From NCBI GenBank assembly GCA_963921195.1, contig OY992537.1, positions 205,492,581 to 205,556,580 of the forward strand: DNA of 64,000 nt, in the 5' to 3' direction. This document shows, piece after piece, positions 23,187 to 33,628 of the stretch. The stretch comes from Pegoplata infirma (Eukaryota; Arthropoda; Insecta; Diptera; Anthomyiidae). A program made the position numbers and the translations under genes. Below the pieces are notes generated by a model, which was given only the letters and a program-made list of their open reading frames with translations, had not been told where the DNA came from and made no database searches. How positions within the stretch are numbered: the first letter of the stretch is position 1; each line of letters opens with the position of its first letter.

Positions 23187-23768
23187 CTAAGTTAAGCGAC
23201 CCATACCATGCTTACCCATGACTTTTTCTCTGCTAACATTATCACTCCCGACTTGTGCATTAAAATCTCCAAAAACAAGTTTGATGTCGCCATCACTTAC
23301 ATTATCTAAAACCTTCGAAAGATTGTCGTAGAAGGCGTTTTTTACGTCGGTTTCAGCAACATCAGTGGGAGCATAACATTGTATGCATGTGAGATTGCGC
23401 ACGCGGGTCCTAAATCGGGCCATTATTATCCTATCACCAAATGGTTGCCATTCAATCAATGCTCTACGGGCATTTTTTGACATTAGAAAGCCAACACCAC
23501 TAGATTTGGGCTGATCAGCAGGTTTCCCAGAGAAAATTAAAGACATGCCACTTGCAGTCCTATGTTCACCATTATCTGGCCATCTCGTCTCAGACAAACC
23601 TAAAAATTCAAGGTTGTATCGCATCATCTCGTTCTCAACCTGATCCAATTTTGTTAGATCAAGCAAAGTACGAACATTCCATGATCCAAATCGTGTCCTT
23701 TTCTTCATGCTTAAAGTCGTCGCCAGGGGAATCCGTTGTATTTCATTTGTGATGGTTTCAGTAATCAT
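23187..23768 (-). CDS. LINE ORF, N-terminal endonuclease half
   Basis: 193 residues with the first motifs of an exonuclease/endonuclease/phosphatase-fold nuclease: WNVRTL (Asn30), LSETRW (Glu60), CYAPT (Tyr132) and GDFNAQVG (Asp168, Asn170). The frame ends at TAG (23187-23189) in [16 protein letters not shown]. The downstream frame at 23177 is in the same register (591 bases from the start). A single GAG-to-TAG type change at a position usually glutamate in relatives would explain the break. As it stands the endonuclease lacks its SDH half, so this copy should not mobilise itself unless the stop is read through. Confidence 0.85.
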   Translation of the reverse strand: MITETITNEIQRIPLATTLSMKKRTRFGSWNVRTLLDLTKLDQVENEMMRYNLEFLGLSETRWPDNGEHRTASGMSLIFSGKPADQPKSSGVGFLMSKNARRALIEWQPFGDRIIMARFRTRVRNLTCIQCYAPTDVAETDVKNAFYDNLSKVLDNVSDGDIKLVFGDFNAQVGSDNVSREKVMGKHGMGRLT

Positions 23769-24154
23769 TGGATTTCAGATGAGTAGGTGATTGGCCAACA
23801 GCATCCTAGGCTGGTGTTGGGGCTGCCAACTTTTAGTCTCCAGTCCGACGTTCAACGTTGCTCACATTTGCTAGTTTCATAACGGATGTTACAAAACCAT
23901 TGCCCGGTGTCCACCTGCCCCTGAGGGTCGGAGGTAGTGAGTCTTCTTAGTTGGTTACAAAAACAAGGATTGGTTCTGGACTTTACCAAGTTAAAGACGA
24001 TCAGTTCCGTTACCTTGTATGCCCAACTCTGGCCACCTTCATATGATACGTCATAACTTCGGTAATAACCCATAGATTTTCATCAAACCGACTTTGTTAT
24101 CTTAGTTAAGGATCAGGCTTAAAAAAACCATAACAAATTTTTTTGTTGCGGTTT

Positions 24155-24600
24155 CAATCAAATTTTTTTCTGTATTTCGATTGCGTTTTCTTAATTTAAG
24201 CTGGGTTTTCTGAATTTCAATTGGGATTTTTGAATTTCATTAAAAATCTTCTTAATTACAATATGGATTTCTGAATTTCCAATGGTTTTCTCGATTTTGA
24301 TTGGGTTTTCTAAATTAAAAAAGGTTTTTCTCAATTTCATTTTTCTAAATTTCGACTAGGTTTTCTAAATTTAAATTGGGTTTTCTGGATTTCAATTGGT
24401 ATTTTTTAATTTCAATAATTTCTTAATTTCTATCTGGATTTTTAAATTTCAATTGGGCTTTCTGAATTTTAACTGGTATTTCTAAATTTAAATATATATT
24501 TTCTTAATTCTTAAATTTCAACTTATATTTTCTAAATTTTTGAATTTCAATTTATACTTTCTTAATTTCTTAGGATTCCTGATTTTCAATTAGGCGCCAT
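24155..24600. repeat. Degenerate ~22-bp minisatellite
   Basis: Units close to TTTTCTGAATTTCAATTGGG recur about twenty times with many substitutions, between the retrotransposon and the right end of the host hAT element. No gene. Confidence 0.7.
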
Positions 24601-24895
24601 GAAATAAGTCCCAAGAAAAAAAATTAAATAAATTCCATACGATTTGGGAACTATTTCATTATACAGGTGCAAAGAAAGCGCCGCAGGCTAAAAATTTTTA
24701 CAAGAGATTTAAAAAAACAAATTAAAATGTAAAAAAAAAATTCTGAAAATGCTAAAAAATTTTAAAAAAGTGCTAACTTAGCACTTGGCACTTTTTTCTA
24801 AAACTTTAGTGCTAAGTCCAAAAAAAAAGTGCTAGATCTAGCACTAAAAGTGCTAAAATGGCAGCACTGATAATTACCAACCCTGGTCTTAGTCA

Positions 24896-24950
24896 TCTTT
24901 TTTCCCCGTTTACTATAAAAATATAAAAAATATCCAACAAATTCAACAGT
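24896..24950 (+). promoter_or_regulatory. Core promoter of gene copy B
   Basis: TATAAAA at 24914-24920 and CAACAGT at 24944-24950, an arthropod CAGT-type initiator. From the first T of TATA to the A of CAGT is 34 bases, exactly as in the promoter at 45527-45563. GGGGAAAAAAG on the minus strand (about 24896-24906) loosely resembles an NF-kappaB site but is A-rich and may be chance. Upstream of about 24878 all sequence is transposon. Confidence 0.6.
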
Positions 24951-24997
24951 CTTATAATTATTTTAAAAGGGAACAAAAGTCATTGCAAAGTTTTAAA

Positions 24998-25120
24998 ATG
25001 AATTTAAGAATTTTTCAATTATTATTTGTATTGGGTTGCGTCATTGTCGCCATAATGGGTGATAGATTTGATGCACCCAGTGGTGCTCCTTCAGATGGTC
25101 TTGGAGATGGTGGCGCTGGT
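24998..25120 (+). CDS. Secreted small protein, exon 1 (copy B)
   Basis: ATG at 24998 starts 41 codons ending at donor GGT|GTAAGT (25120/25121), phase 0. Residues 1-21 (MNLRIFQLLFVLGCVIVAIM plus G) form a signal peptide closely like that of the gene at 45615 (shared IFQ, FVLGC, IM). The mature part starts near Asp22 and is rich in Gly, Ala, Ser, Pro and Asp (DRFDAPSGAPSDGLGDGGAG). Joined to exon 2 at 33378 the protein is 90 residues: signal, acidic Gly-rich linker, two N-glycosylation sequons (NLT, NKT), then a hydrophobic tail. Without splicing it would read only VSCEIY before TAA at 25139-25141, with AATAAA at 25148. Function unknown; a secreted or surface-anchored defence-type protein is possible from the neighbourhood, but no domain is recognised. 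Confidence 0.7.
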
Positions 25121-25147
25121 GTAAGTTGTGAAATTTATTAAATCAAC

Positions 25148-25153
25148 AATAAA
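25148..25153 (+). terminator. Possible premature poly(A) signal in intron
   Basis: AATAAA about 28 bases after the donor and 8 bases after the read-through stop. If used, it would give a 47-residue form lacking the hydrophobic tail. Confidence 0.3.
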
Positions 25154-26264
25154 CAAAAAATTATTTAAAAAGAGTATGTATAAAAACTAACAATTGGGGT
25201 TTTCACGATATTGCGGGTTTTTTAGTGTGGTAATTGGTATAATTGCTAAACGTCAATAAAATTTATTAAACGTCAAATAACACTAGTTTACAATTAAAAA
25301 AAAAATTGCGATTAACGACATTTTGCATTTATTTTCAATGGAAAATCTTACGCTGAATTTGAAAATGAAGAACAAAAAAATTTAAGTTTAACCGTTTTCA
25401 AGATATTGCTAAATTTTCCAATTTAAAAAACCTGTAGCCCGTTTCTGTAATTAAAGTGAGAAGTTTTCGCATCGAAAAATATGAAACAAAAATTTCCACC
25501 GTTTCTCGACTCTGGAATAAAAACTGTTTCTGTATGTCAATGCGAAAAAGCCAGCGTTTGTATTGGAATATTCCAAGATAGCTGTCAAAAAAGTAATCAC
25601 TGTGAGAAAATAGTAACAAAACAGAAAAAAAAAACACGGAGCAATTCGAATCATTGTTTATGGATCATTTAAAAGCAATAAAATAAAAATAAAAAAAATA
25701 AAATTACATATTGTTGATGATAATATATAGCGTTGTATTAATAACAGCATTTTTGCATTTAGAGATTGTTTGATGTTTCTAAAATTTGTGAAAAATATAA
25801 TAAATTAGATATTTATACAAACACAAAACAAGTAATTTGTATTTTTCTTACTATTTTTCTCCATTTTTTTAATTTATTATTATTTTTTTTAATGTTTTTA
25901 TTTATTTTTGTTGAAGTCTCGCACCGTTTTAAAATGTGAGTTTTTTTGACACTTCAAATAGAAAAGTTTTCGACCAATTACTTTACAGAAACGGGTTTTT
26001 TCGCATAATTCCAATAAGTTCAAAAGTTTTCGCACAACAAAGTTACAGAAACAGTAAAATGTGAAAAGTCAGTTTTTGTGCCGATTTACAATGTTTTTGT
26101 TTCATATCACATGTTTCATGCGAGAAATCTTTCGATTCGAGAGTTACAGAAATCAGCTACTGGTTTTACTTAAGTAAAAATATCTCCAGAACAAATCGGT
26201 TGGTTCAATTTTTTTGGTTTTAAATTAATGGTAATTAAATGCTTTATCAATTCTACAAACAGTA

Positions 26265-28007
26265 CACTCAAAAAAAAAAAAGTTTGTTAAATGACATCAA
26301 ATCCCCGTGATTTTACGGGGCAGGTTTTGTAAAAAATGTACTAGCAAGAATCCCCGTAATGTTACGGGGATAATTTGTAAATTGATTTAACAAAATAAAA
26401 TGTAAATTAACAATTTTTTTTTGTAAAATATTAACTTCGAGGTAAACATTTTTTTTTGTAAATTTACAAAAAATTTGGTATATTTACAAAACAAACTTGT
26501 AAAATTACAAAGAAAAAATAGAAAATGGAAAAAAAATAAATTGTAGATTAACAAATTATTTGGTTAAACTACTGTTTTTACCGCAAAAAAAATATTGAAA
26601 AGCTCTTATATTTACAATTAAAATTGTAAATTTGCAAAAACAAAATTAAAATTTACAAAACAAATTGTAAACTTACGAAAAAAAAGTTGTAAATTTACAA
26701 AATAAAGTAGAAAATCAAAAACCAAGATTGTAAATTTACAAATTGTTTGGTTAAACTACTGTTTTTTTTTTTGGCAACAAACTTGTATATTTACAATAAA
26801 AAGTGGTAAATTTATAATTTTTATTGTATATATATACTATTTTTTCTTATTTTTTTTTTCGTAAAAACAGTAGTTTAACCAAAAAATTTAAAAATTTACA
26901 ATATTGTTTTTGTATTTTCTACTTCATTTTTGTAAAATTAAAATTTTTTTGTAAGTATACAATTTTGTTTTTTAAATTTTTCATATTTGTTTTGTAAATT
27001 TACAAAAAAAAAATGGTTTATATACATATTTGTTTTGTAAACTTAAAGGTTTTTTTCCATTGGTGCATCTTATTTTTCATTCTTCGCCAGCAGGAGTAGC
27101 ACTTCAACAACTTAAAATGATATTTTTTTCACTTGAACACTTTTAAAAAACTTTTTAAAGTATAAAACTGCACTTTTTTATTTTTTTTCGGCATTTCGTT
27201 TTTCTTAAGTAGAACATATGAGAATTTCGAAGAAGGCTTCACAAGAAATTTCTTATATTTTCAGGAAAAATTAGTCAAAAAATACATAGTTGGCAGCTTT
27301 TTATTGACATTTTAGGTGCCAAATTAAAAAAAATTACCAAAAAAATATGGTAAAATTACCAAAAAAAGTGGTAAAAATACAAAAAAATAAACTATAAACA
27401 AATTGTCGGGAACTTAAAAAATTTCCAAATTTTTTTTTCATGAAATTTTTTATTGATAAAAAATTATTTTTAACTAAATTTTTTACTTCAAAACGCAAAA
27501 AAAATTTGAACTTAGAAAATTTTTGAGTGTACTATTGTTGAATAATTATTTTTTTTTTTTTTTGTAAAACAACGTTAATTTTAGTAATAAAATAGGTTTT
27601 GTAAAATAACATTGGAATTTTGTACTTTTCAATACATACATTTCAAACTCAAAACCTTGTAAAAGATCTTAAAAAAAAAAAATTTTTTGTGATAACTCAT
27701 TTTTTTTGAAAGACTAAATAACATCAAGTAAAATTTTGTTGTACAACAACAGTTTTCTTGTGTAAAAAATCTAAAGACCTTGTAATACTTTTTTAATTTG
27801 TAAAATAATTTACTTTTTTGTAAATTTACCTAAAAAATTTGTAAAATAAATTTACCAACATATAATAGTAAAATTACAAAGCAAACTGTAGTTTTCGTTT
27901 TATTAAATATACAACAATTTTTGTAGAAAGGCAAAAATATTAGTAGTAGTAAAATAGAATTACACGACCTTTTACTTGTAATTTTACAAACTTTTTTTTT
28001 TTGAGTG
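26265..28007. mobile_element. CACTC-ended TA-target element, copy 1
   Basis: The termini CACTCAAAAAAAAA and TTTTTTTTTTGAGTG are flanked by TA on both sides (26263-26264, 28008-28009). Inside, CCCCGTGATTTTACGGGG and CCCCGTAATGTTACGGGG palindromes are followed by dense TTTGTAAATTTACAA motifs. Copy 2 at 28625-30313 matches in order and orientation. The TA target suggests a Tc1/mariner-like origin. Non-coding. Confidence 0.8.
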
Positions 28008-28571
28008 TAGGGATGAGATTTCCATGCAAATGCATGTTTTTTGTCGATAGTCTAAAAACGGTAACTACCAATTATCTTTTCGAATCAAAAAATTTGCGCA
28101 AAAATAGCATCGATTTGTTTTTGCATATTTTTGCATATTTTGGTTAAAATGCATATTTTTGCATATTTTAATTTTAAATGCATATTTTCTGCATATTTCC
28201 AACTTTTAAGTGAATATTTTGGCATAAATTAGCAAAAACACAAATTGAAATTTATTTGTTTCAAAAACTGTTTAAAATTTGAATCATTTATTTTGAAAAT
28301 AAGAATTTTTTTTTTTTATTATTTTATATTTTTTTTAGGTTGTTTTAGTTTCTAAAAAATCTTGCTTACATAAAATTTTAAATGTTACAACTGAAACCCG
28401 GAGTTATTTTTTACTTTTTTAGAAGTTTTTCGCATGAAAACAAGATTTTTATTGCACAAATTTTATTTTTTAATGCATATTTTTAGGTTTTTTAGTGCAT
28501 ATTTTGAATTTTTTAGCGCATATTTTAAGCGCATATTTTCGATTTTTTAGTGCATGAAAATCTCATCCCTA
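28008..28571. mobile_element. TAGGGATGAGATTT element (hAT-like ends)
   Basis: It begins TAGGGATGAGATTTCCATGC and ends GCATGAAAATCTCATCCCTA. The middle repeats GCATATTTTTGCATATTTT. The left end coincides with the TA flanking the preceding element, as if that element had inserted into this one's first two bases. No matching 8-bp duplication was found, so the hAT class rests on the termini only. Confidence 0.6.
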
Positions 28572-28624
28572 TTAATTAGCTTTAATTTAAATGTAAACAA
28601 ATTCAAATCCTCCAATTTTGTCCA

Positions 28625-30313
28625 CACTCAAAAAAAAAAGTTTGTAAAATGACATAAAATCCCCGTGATTTTACGGGGCAGGTTTTGTAAAATATGTACT
28701 AGCAAGAATCCCCGTAAAGTTACGGGGATAATTTGTAAATTGATTTAACAAAGGAAAATGTAAATTTACAATTTTTTTTGTAAAATATCATCTTCGAGGT
28801 GAACATTTTTTTTGTAAATTTGCCAAAAATATGGTAAATTTACAAAACAAAATTGTTAACTTACAGAAAAAGGTTTTTATTTTACAAGGAAAAATAGAAA
28901 ATGAAAAAAATAAATTGTAGATTAACAAATTATTTGGTTAAACTACTCTTTTTTATGCAAAAAACTTGTATATTTACAATAAAAAGTGGTAAATTTACAA
29001 TTTTTATTGTATATGTACCATTTTTCCTTATTTTTTTTGCCGTAAAAACAGTAGTTTAACCAAATAATTTGTAAATTTACAATATTGTTTTTGTATTTTC
29101 TATTTCATTTTTGTAAAATTACAACTTTTTTCGTAAGTATACAATTTTGTTTTTTAAATTTTCATATTTGTTTTGTAAATTTACAAAAAAAATTGGTTTA
29201 TTTACATATTGGTTTTGTAAATTTAAAGGTTTTTTCCATTGGTGCATCTTATTTTTCTTTCTTCGGCAGCTGGAGTAGCACTTCAACAACCTCAAAAGAT
29301 TTTTTTTCACTTGAGCACTTTTAACAAACTTTTTAATGCATAACACTGCACTTTTTTATTTTTTTGGACATTTAGTTTTTCTTAAGTAGAACATATGAGA
29401 ATTGCGAAGGAGGCTACACAAGAAATTTCTTATATTTTCAGGAAAAATTAGTCAAAAAATAAGAATTTTTTTTTGAATTTTTAATTATTTTCACAAGTAT
29501 TTTAAAAAAATCGGAAAAAAATTTTTGGATATTGTAGATTGGATGCTTAAGTACCAGTTAAAATAAAAAAAAAATGATTTTTCATAATTGGCAGCTTTCT
29601 ATTGACATTTTAGGTACCAAATTAAAAAAAAAATACCAAAAAAATATGGTAAAATCACAAAAAAAAATGGTAAAAATACAAAAAAAAACTAAAACAATTA
29701 TATAGTAGAAACATATAAAAATTGTGGTATTTTACTTAACGCAAATTACCAAAAAAATGGTGTAAAAATTATTTATAAATAATTATTTTTAACTAAATTT
29801 TTTACTCCAAAACGCAAAAAAATCTGAGCTTAGAAAATTTTTGCGTGTCCTATTGTTGAATAATTTTTTTTTTTTTTGTAAAACAACATTAATTCTACTA
29901 ATAAAATAAGTTTTGTAAAATTATATTGGAATTTTGTACTTTTTAATACATACATTTTAAACTGAAAGCCTTGTAAACGATCTTAAAAAAAATGTTTGTA
30001 ATAAAACATTTTTTTGGTAAAAAGACTAAATAACATCAAGTAAAATTATGTTGTACAATTACAACTTTCTTGTGTAAAAAAACTAAACACCTTGTAATAT
30101 TTTTTTAATTTGTAAAATAATTCACTTTTTTGTAAATTTACCTAAAAAATTTGTAAAATAAATTTACCAACATATAATAGTAAAATTACAAAGCAAACTG
30201 TAGTTTTCGTTTTATTAAATATACAACAATTTTTTGTAAAAAGACAAAAATATTAGTAAAATAGAATTACAAGACCTTTTACTTGTAAAGTTACAAACTT
30301 TTTTTTTTGAGTG
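28625..30313. mobile_element. CACTC-ended element, copy 2
   Basis: Same ends and internal order as 26265-28007, including CCCCGTGATTTTACGGGG and the AACATATGAGAATT block. The flanking dinucleotide is CA on both sides rather than TA. The two copies differ by several indels, so they look like separate insertions or an old tandem duplication. Frames at 29085-29346 are repeat artefacts. Confidence 0.75.
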
Positions 30314-31032
30314 CAGAGATATTTTTATTTATGTTAAATCACTTTTTTAAATGTGGAACTTGGCAATATCTTAAAAACTTTTCTAATTTTAAACTTTTCG
30401 ACTTCATTTTAGGATTAGGCGCCCGATTTTACATAAAAAATAAATGTTGAATATCGTAAATCGAACAATTTTTCAAAATTTGAAAAAATGGTGTTAATAT
30501 AAATAATTTACAAATGTATAAAAACTGAATATCTGCATTTTTACTAAAATGCATGTAAATTTTACAAGTTTCAACGAACTTTCTTAAAAACCTCTTAATT
30601 TCTTTATAATTCATCTGACTTAAATTCCAAAGAGAGAAATAAATTTTGTCCCTTAGAAGAATTTATTTATTTTTTAAATGTCGGTAAAATTAAAGCAAAA
30701 TTGTCGATATATCGATTAATAGCTTCTAAAGCGATAATCAGATTGGGAAATGTTGTGTATAGGGTTGATAAGGCATTTAATTTCCTTTAATTGAAAACCA
30801 AAAAAGAATGAAATCCACTGATTAATAGATTAAGTCATGAGATATTTTTATTTAAGCAAAAACATTTTTTTTAAAAACTTGAAAATTTGGAAAGTTAGCA
30901 ATATCTCGAAAACTGTTCTACTTTTAAAACTTTGGAATTCATTTTTGGATTCAGCGCTCGATTTTACATAGAAATTAAAGGCAAATCTCAGTAAACTAGT
31001 GTAATTTGCCATGTTGGGGCATGCATTTTTGA

Positions 31033-31340
31033 GGGGTTTTCACGATCTCTGGTATTTTTGTGTGGTATTTGTCAAAATTACGAACGTCCAATAATTTTAC
31101 TACACCCAAAAAAATCTTGAGTTTTTAAAGGTTTTTGAAAATATTATGTGAAAAAAGTATTAGTAGATTTAAAAGTTTTTGCTTCTTTCTGTTTAAATTT
31201 TGCGTTATAATGAAAAAATCTTTAAAAACGAGAATCCTACAAAGTGCTCGGTAAAGATTTTTTTAAGTGTAGTTAAATTATTTGACGTTTGACAAGTTTG
31301 CCATATACCAGACTAATTTGCCCATGACTGTGAAAACCCC
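31033..31340. mobile_element. Small GGGGTTTTCACG element with nested MITE
   Basis: The ends GGGGTTTTCACGATCTC and ...GACTGTGAAAACCCC are inverted repeats. Inside, 31103-31269 is a 167-bp unit with ends CACCCAAAAAAATCTT and AAGATTTTTTTAAGTG and TA on both sides. A relative of the outer left end is near 25197 (GGGTTTTCACGATATTGCGG). Confidence 0.6.
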
Positions 31341-31646
31341 TTATATGTCAAAATCTAACCGTGAGTAAAATGAACTTATCGAAGCGTCAACAAAAAAAAA
31401 ACGAAAAAGATAAAACATGTGTGATTGTTTGTATTTAAATTTTTAACGCGACAACAAAAATGCATTGCATTCATACAAACAGAAAAATACAGATTACACT
31501 GTGCAACAAAAAAAAAACTTTTTAAAAAAACAAACTTGGTCTTGGTCACATAAATAGATCCGGTTCTACAACAAAAAACCATATACACGAATTCACTCCA
31601 AAAAAAGTGAACTTAAGAATGGGAAAATTAACAAAATTTTTTAAAA

Positions 31647-32194
31647 CAAGTGAGAGTGTTAAATTCGGCTGTGTCGAATCTTTTATACCCTCCAAAATGT
31701 ATAAAAAATTCAAAAAAAAAATTTTGTTAGGGGCGTTTTTTTTTGGGGGGGGGGGGGGGGGGGTTGGTGATGGGGTCAGTGGTGGATATTGAGAGAACCT
31801 TCTCATCGCAATAAATATACCAAGTGTTTCATTTATTTAACAAAAATACAAAAAAAAATTAAAAAAAAGTATTTTTTCAGAGGTTGGTTCAGTTCTTCAA
31901 GGGGGAACTTTTTTTCCTCTGGGACGATTTTGCCCATTCCGAACCATTCCTGCCTATGAACATGAGACATATTTGTGCCAAACTTCAGGAGTCTAGCTGG
32001 TTTATTTTGGACTGCATTGTGTTATCTACAGACAGATGGACGGACGGACGTACGGACGGACATTCATAGAATGTCTTAGAATCGATCATGGATCAATAAT
32101 ATATATACTTTATGGGGTCCCCGACCGATATTTCGATGCATTACAAACGGAATGACAATGTGAGTATACCCCCATACTGTGGTTGTAGGGTATA
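31647..32194 (-). mobile_element. Helentron-like element, reverse orientation
   Basis: Reading on the minus strand it starts TATACCCTACAACCACAG and ends with GAGGGTATAAAAGATTCG, a hairpin and CTCTCACTTG. A run of about 19 G lies at 31744-31763 on the plus strand, where the copy at 10727 has a C run. The frames at 31546-31806 and 31607-31792 cross this G run and are not genes. Confidence 0.75.
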
Positions 32195-32281
32195 AAAATG
32201 GTGATGATTTAGCGCCAAAGACTTTTCTTCATTCGGTTTAGTTTATATTTTCCTTAAAAATAAGAAAAAAAAGTAATTTAA

Positions 32282-32565
32282 TTTGTTACCACATCCATTG
32301 GGTTTGGACCTCATGGGTCTATCCCCTTTGGCTCGAGGCCCTATTTTGTGATTTTAGAGTCACCATAGATGTTTTTTCAAAACTTTTGTCCGGTTTGCTA
32401 TACCTTGCTTAGTTTTTGGGATAAAACCCATTGTTACTCAAAAACAATTGATTGAAAGGCTTTTGGATATTTTGCGGTATTGTTTTACGAGCAAACGGCT
32501 ACAAAAATGCTGTTGGACTTTTTCTTGTATCGGCAGTATTTACCAAAATATGTGCAATGCACATT
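32282..32565. repeat. Fragment of the GGACCCCATTGGG element family
   Basis: It shares TTGGGTTTGGACC-type, TGCTATACCTTGCTTAGTTTTTG and GCTACAAAAATGCTGTTGGA sequence with 46630-46915 and, reversed, with 63150-63430. The frames at 32452-32748 and 32480-32668 lie in this repeat and are rejected as genes. Confidence 0.5.
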
Positions 32566-33377
32566 GTGCATATACAGTGGGCGACAATACATTGGAAACT
32601 TTTTTATAGTAGATGCAATTTGTTTAAAGACAATGTTAACAATACTAAACGTTATTATTATCAAATGAGTATTATTTTAAAAATTTGTTGTGTAGGTAAT
32701 TTATTAAGCTTTAATTTAAGCTTAATGGCGTCTAGATTGAGTAAATAATAAAGGTACTACGAGGGCCAATCTGGAAAATGAAATTATTTATAGACATTTT
32801 TTAGAACATTTTTTTTAAAATATTTCCAAATTCATTTTTTTCAAGTTCAAACATTAAAAATTTAAAAAAGTTGTCCTATAGATTTTATTCAGTAAACAAA
32901 TAATTTTTCCAACAACCGAAACAGACAGATGTGCTGAACGAGAATAACAATAAAATTAAAATCGGTCGAACAGTTTTCGAGATATCGCTATTTGAAATTT
33001 GCAAAAATGGCGGTTTTTTTTTTCTAGACTTGTGCTTAATGGTTCAATTGATTGAGCGCTCATTTTTTTTAATTTCACATAAAAGACCTAGTTCAATCAG
33101 TCATTTGTTGTTTTTGTGTTCAACAGTTCGTGAACGAATCATTTTGTTCATGAATGCCCCATTTATAGTCAAATTCTTGTGTTTTTCAAAAAATCTTTAT
33201 TTGTTGCATAGTGTAATTTGAGGTTTTTAAAAATTTGTATGAAAATTTTTAATTTGTCTACGATTTTTTATCTCAGTCTGATAAACTGTTCTTATAAATC
33301 TTATTTTTAGTACTCTTTAATTATGACTAAAACACTATATTCTCGTTTAATAATTAAGTTTTTACTTTCATTTACAG

Positions 33378-33527
33378 CAAACCCTTGTATTTAATGGCAA
33401 TGCAGATGATCCAACTCTAGTATCTGGGAATTTAACACCCCACAACAAAACTTCTAATAGCGGACATGTTTTGGTTTATTCTCAATTATTATTAAGTTTG
33501 TTAGTTTTGGTAAAACAATTTTTGTAA
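33378..33527 (+). CDS. Secreted small protein, exon 2 (copy B)
   Basis: Acceptor TTTACAG ends at 33377; 49 codons and TAA (33525-33527) follow in phase 0, continuing exon 1. Residues include FNGNADDPT, the sequon-bearing VSGNLTPHNKT, SNSGH, then QLLLSLLVLVKQFL. The small-residue site, short spacer and hydrophobic end are what a GPI-attachment signal looks like; the lysine near the end is less typical, so a membrane anchor stays possible. About 35 of 49 positions match the exon at 9734-9886, with differences spread throughout and no stop, which suggests selection has kept the frame. Confidence 0.7.
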   Translation, partial: QTLVFNGNADDPTLVSGNLTPHNKTSNSGHVLVYSQLLLSLLVLVKQFL

Positions 33528-33622
33528 AAAAATTAGTTTAACAGAAGAACTAACAATAAGTGTATAGTATATGGCGTAGCCTAAAATCAAAATGTTAAGT
33601 GTAAAAGAATATTTCAAAAAAC

Positions 33623-33628
33623 AATAAA
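33623..33628 (+). terminator. Poly(A) signal AATAAA, gene copy B
   Basis: AATAAA about 95 bases after the stop at 33527, in AACAATAAAAG context. Position and surroundings resemble those after copy A. Confidence 0.55.

Larger units (their letters stand above)
20768..24100 (-). mobile_element. Non-LTR (LINE) retrotransposon, nearly intact
   Basis: This segment is clearly richer in G+C than its surroundings. On the minus strand it encodes an apurinic-type endonuclease followed by a reverse transcriptase. The 3' end runs into an AAATATATATATG tail on the minus strand, near 20745-20765. The 5' untranslated region lies about 23770-24100; a 73-codon open stretch there (23852-24073, minus) has no known motif. 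ACCATAA occurs just outside both ends (20721-20727, 24127-24133), a weak candidate target duplication. The style of the endonuclease and of the C-terminus ([15 protein letters not shown]) suggests the RTE/Craft side of the LINE tree, but the clade is not certain. Confidence 0.85.
20069..24869. mobile_element. hAT-like element carrying a non-LTR retrotransposon
   Basis: The termini CAGTGTTGCCAT and ATGGCAGCACTG have an exact 8-base duplication ATAATTAC at 20061-20068 and 24870-24877. AAAGTGCTA motifs repeat near both ends (20090-20160, 24750-24855). The left duplication directly abuts that of the preceding hAT element (20053-20060). The host element is non-autonomous; most of its length is the retrotransposon at about 20768-24100 and a minisatellite at 24155-24600. 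Its right end is about 37 bases upstream of the TATA box of the gene at 24998. Confidence 0.9.
25121..33377 (+). other. 8.3 kb intron of gene copy B, full of transposons
   Basis: Donor GTAAGT at 25121 and acceptor TTTCATTTACAG ending 33377. It holds CACTC-ended elements (26265-28007, 28625-30313), a hAT (28008-28571), a GGGGTTTTCACG element (31033-31340), a reverse Helentron-like element (31647-32194) and fragments at 32282-32565 and 33025-33180. The A/T-rich stretches at 25200-26260 and 30320-31030 show only short repeats such as GTTTCTGTAATT and GTTACAGAAA. No other gene is seen. The join is inferred from matching phase, order and the sister gene, not from a transcript. Confidence 0.6.

Noticed and set aside
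23852..24073. 73-codon minus-strand frame upstream of the LINE endonuclease
   Set aside because: Lies in the presumed 5' UTR of the LINE; no known motif, and this LINE type usually has no such ORF.
31744..31763. G run as a possible G-quadruplex regulator
   Set aside because: It is a single uninterrupted homopolymer in a dispersed repeat, likely slippage, with no gene beside it.
32452..32748. 98-codon frame starting MKGFWIFCGIVL, at first sight a signal peptide
   Set aside because: The start is repeat sequence also present at 46850 and reversed at 63300, where the frame is not kept.
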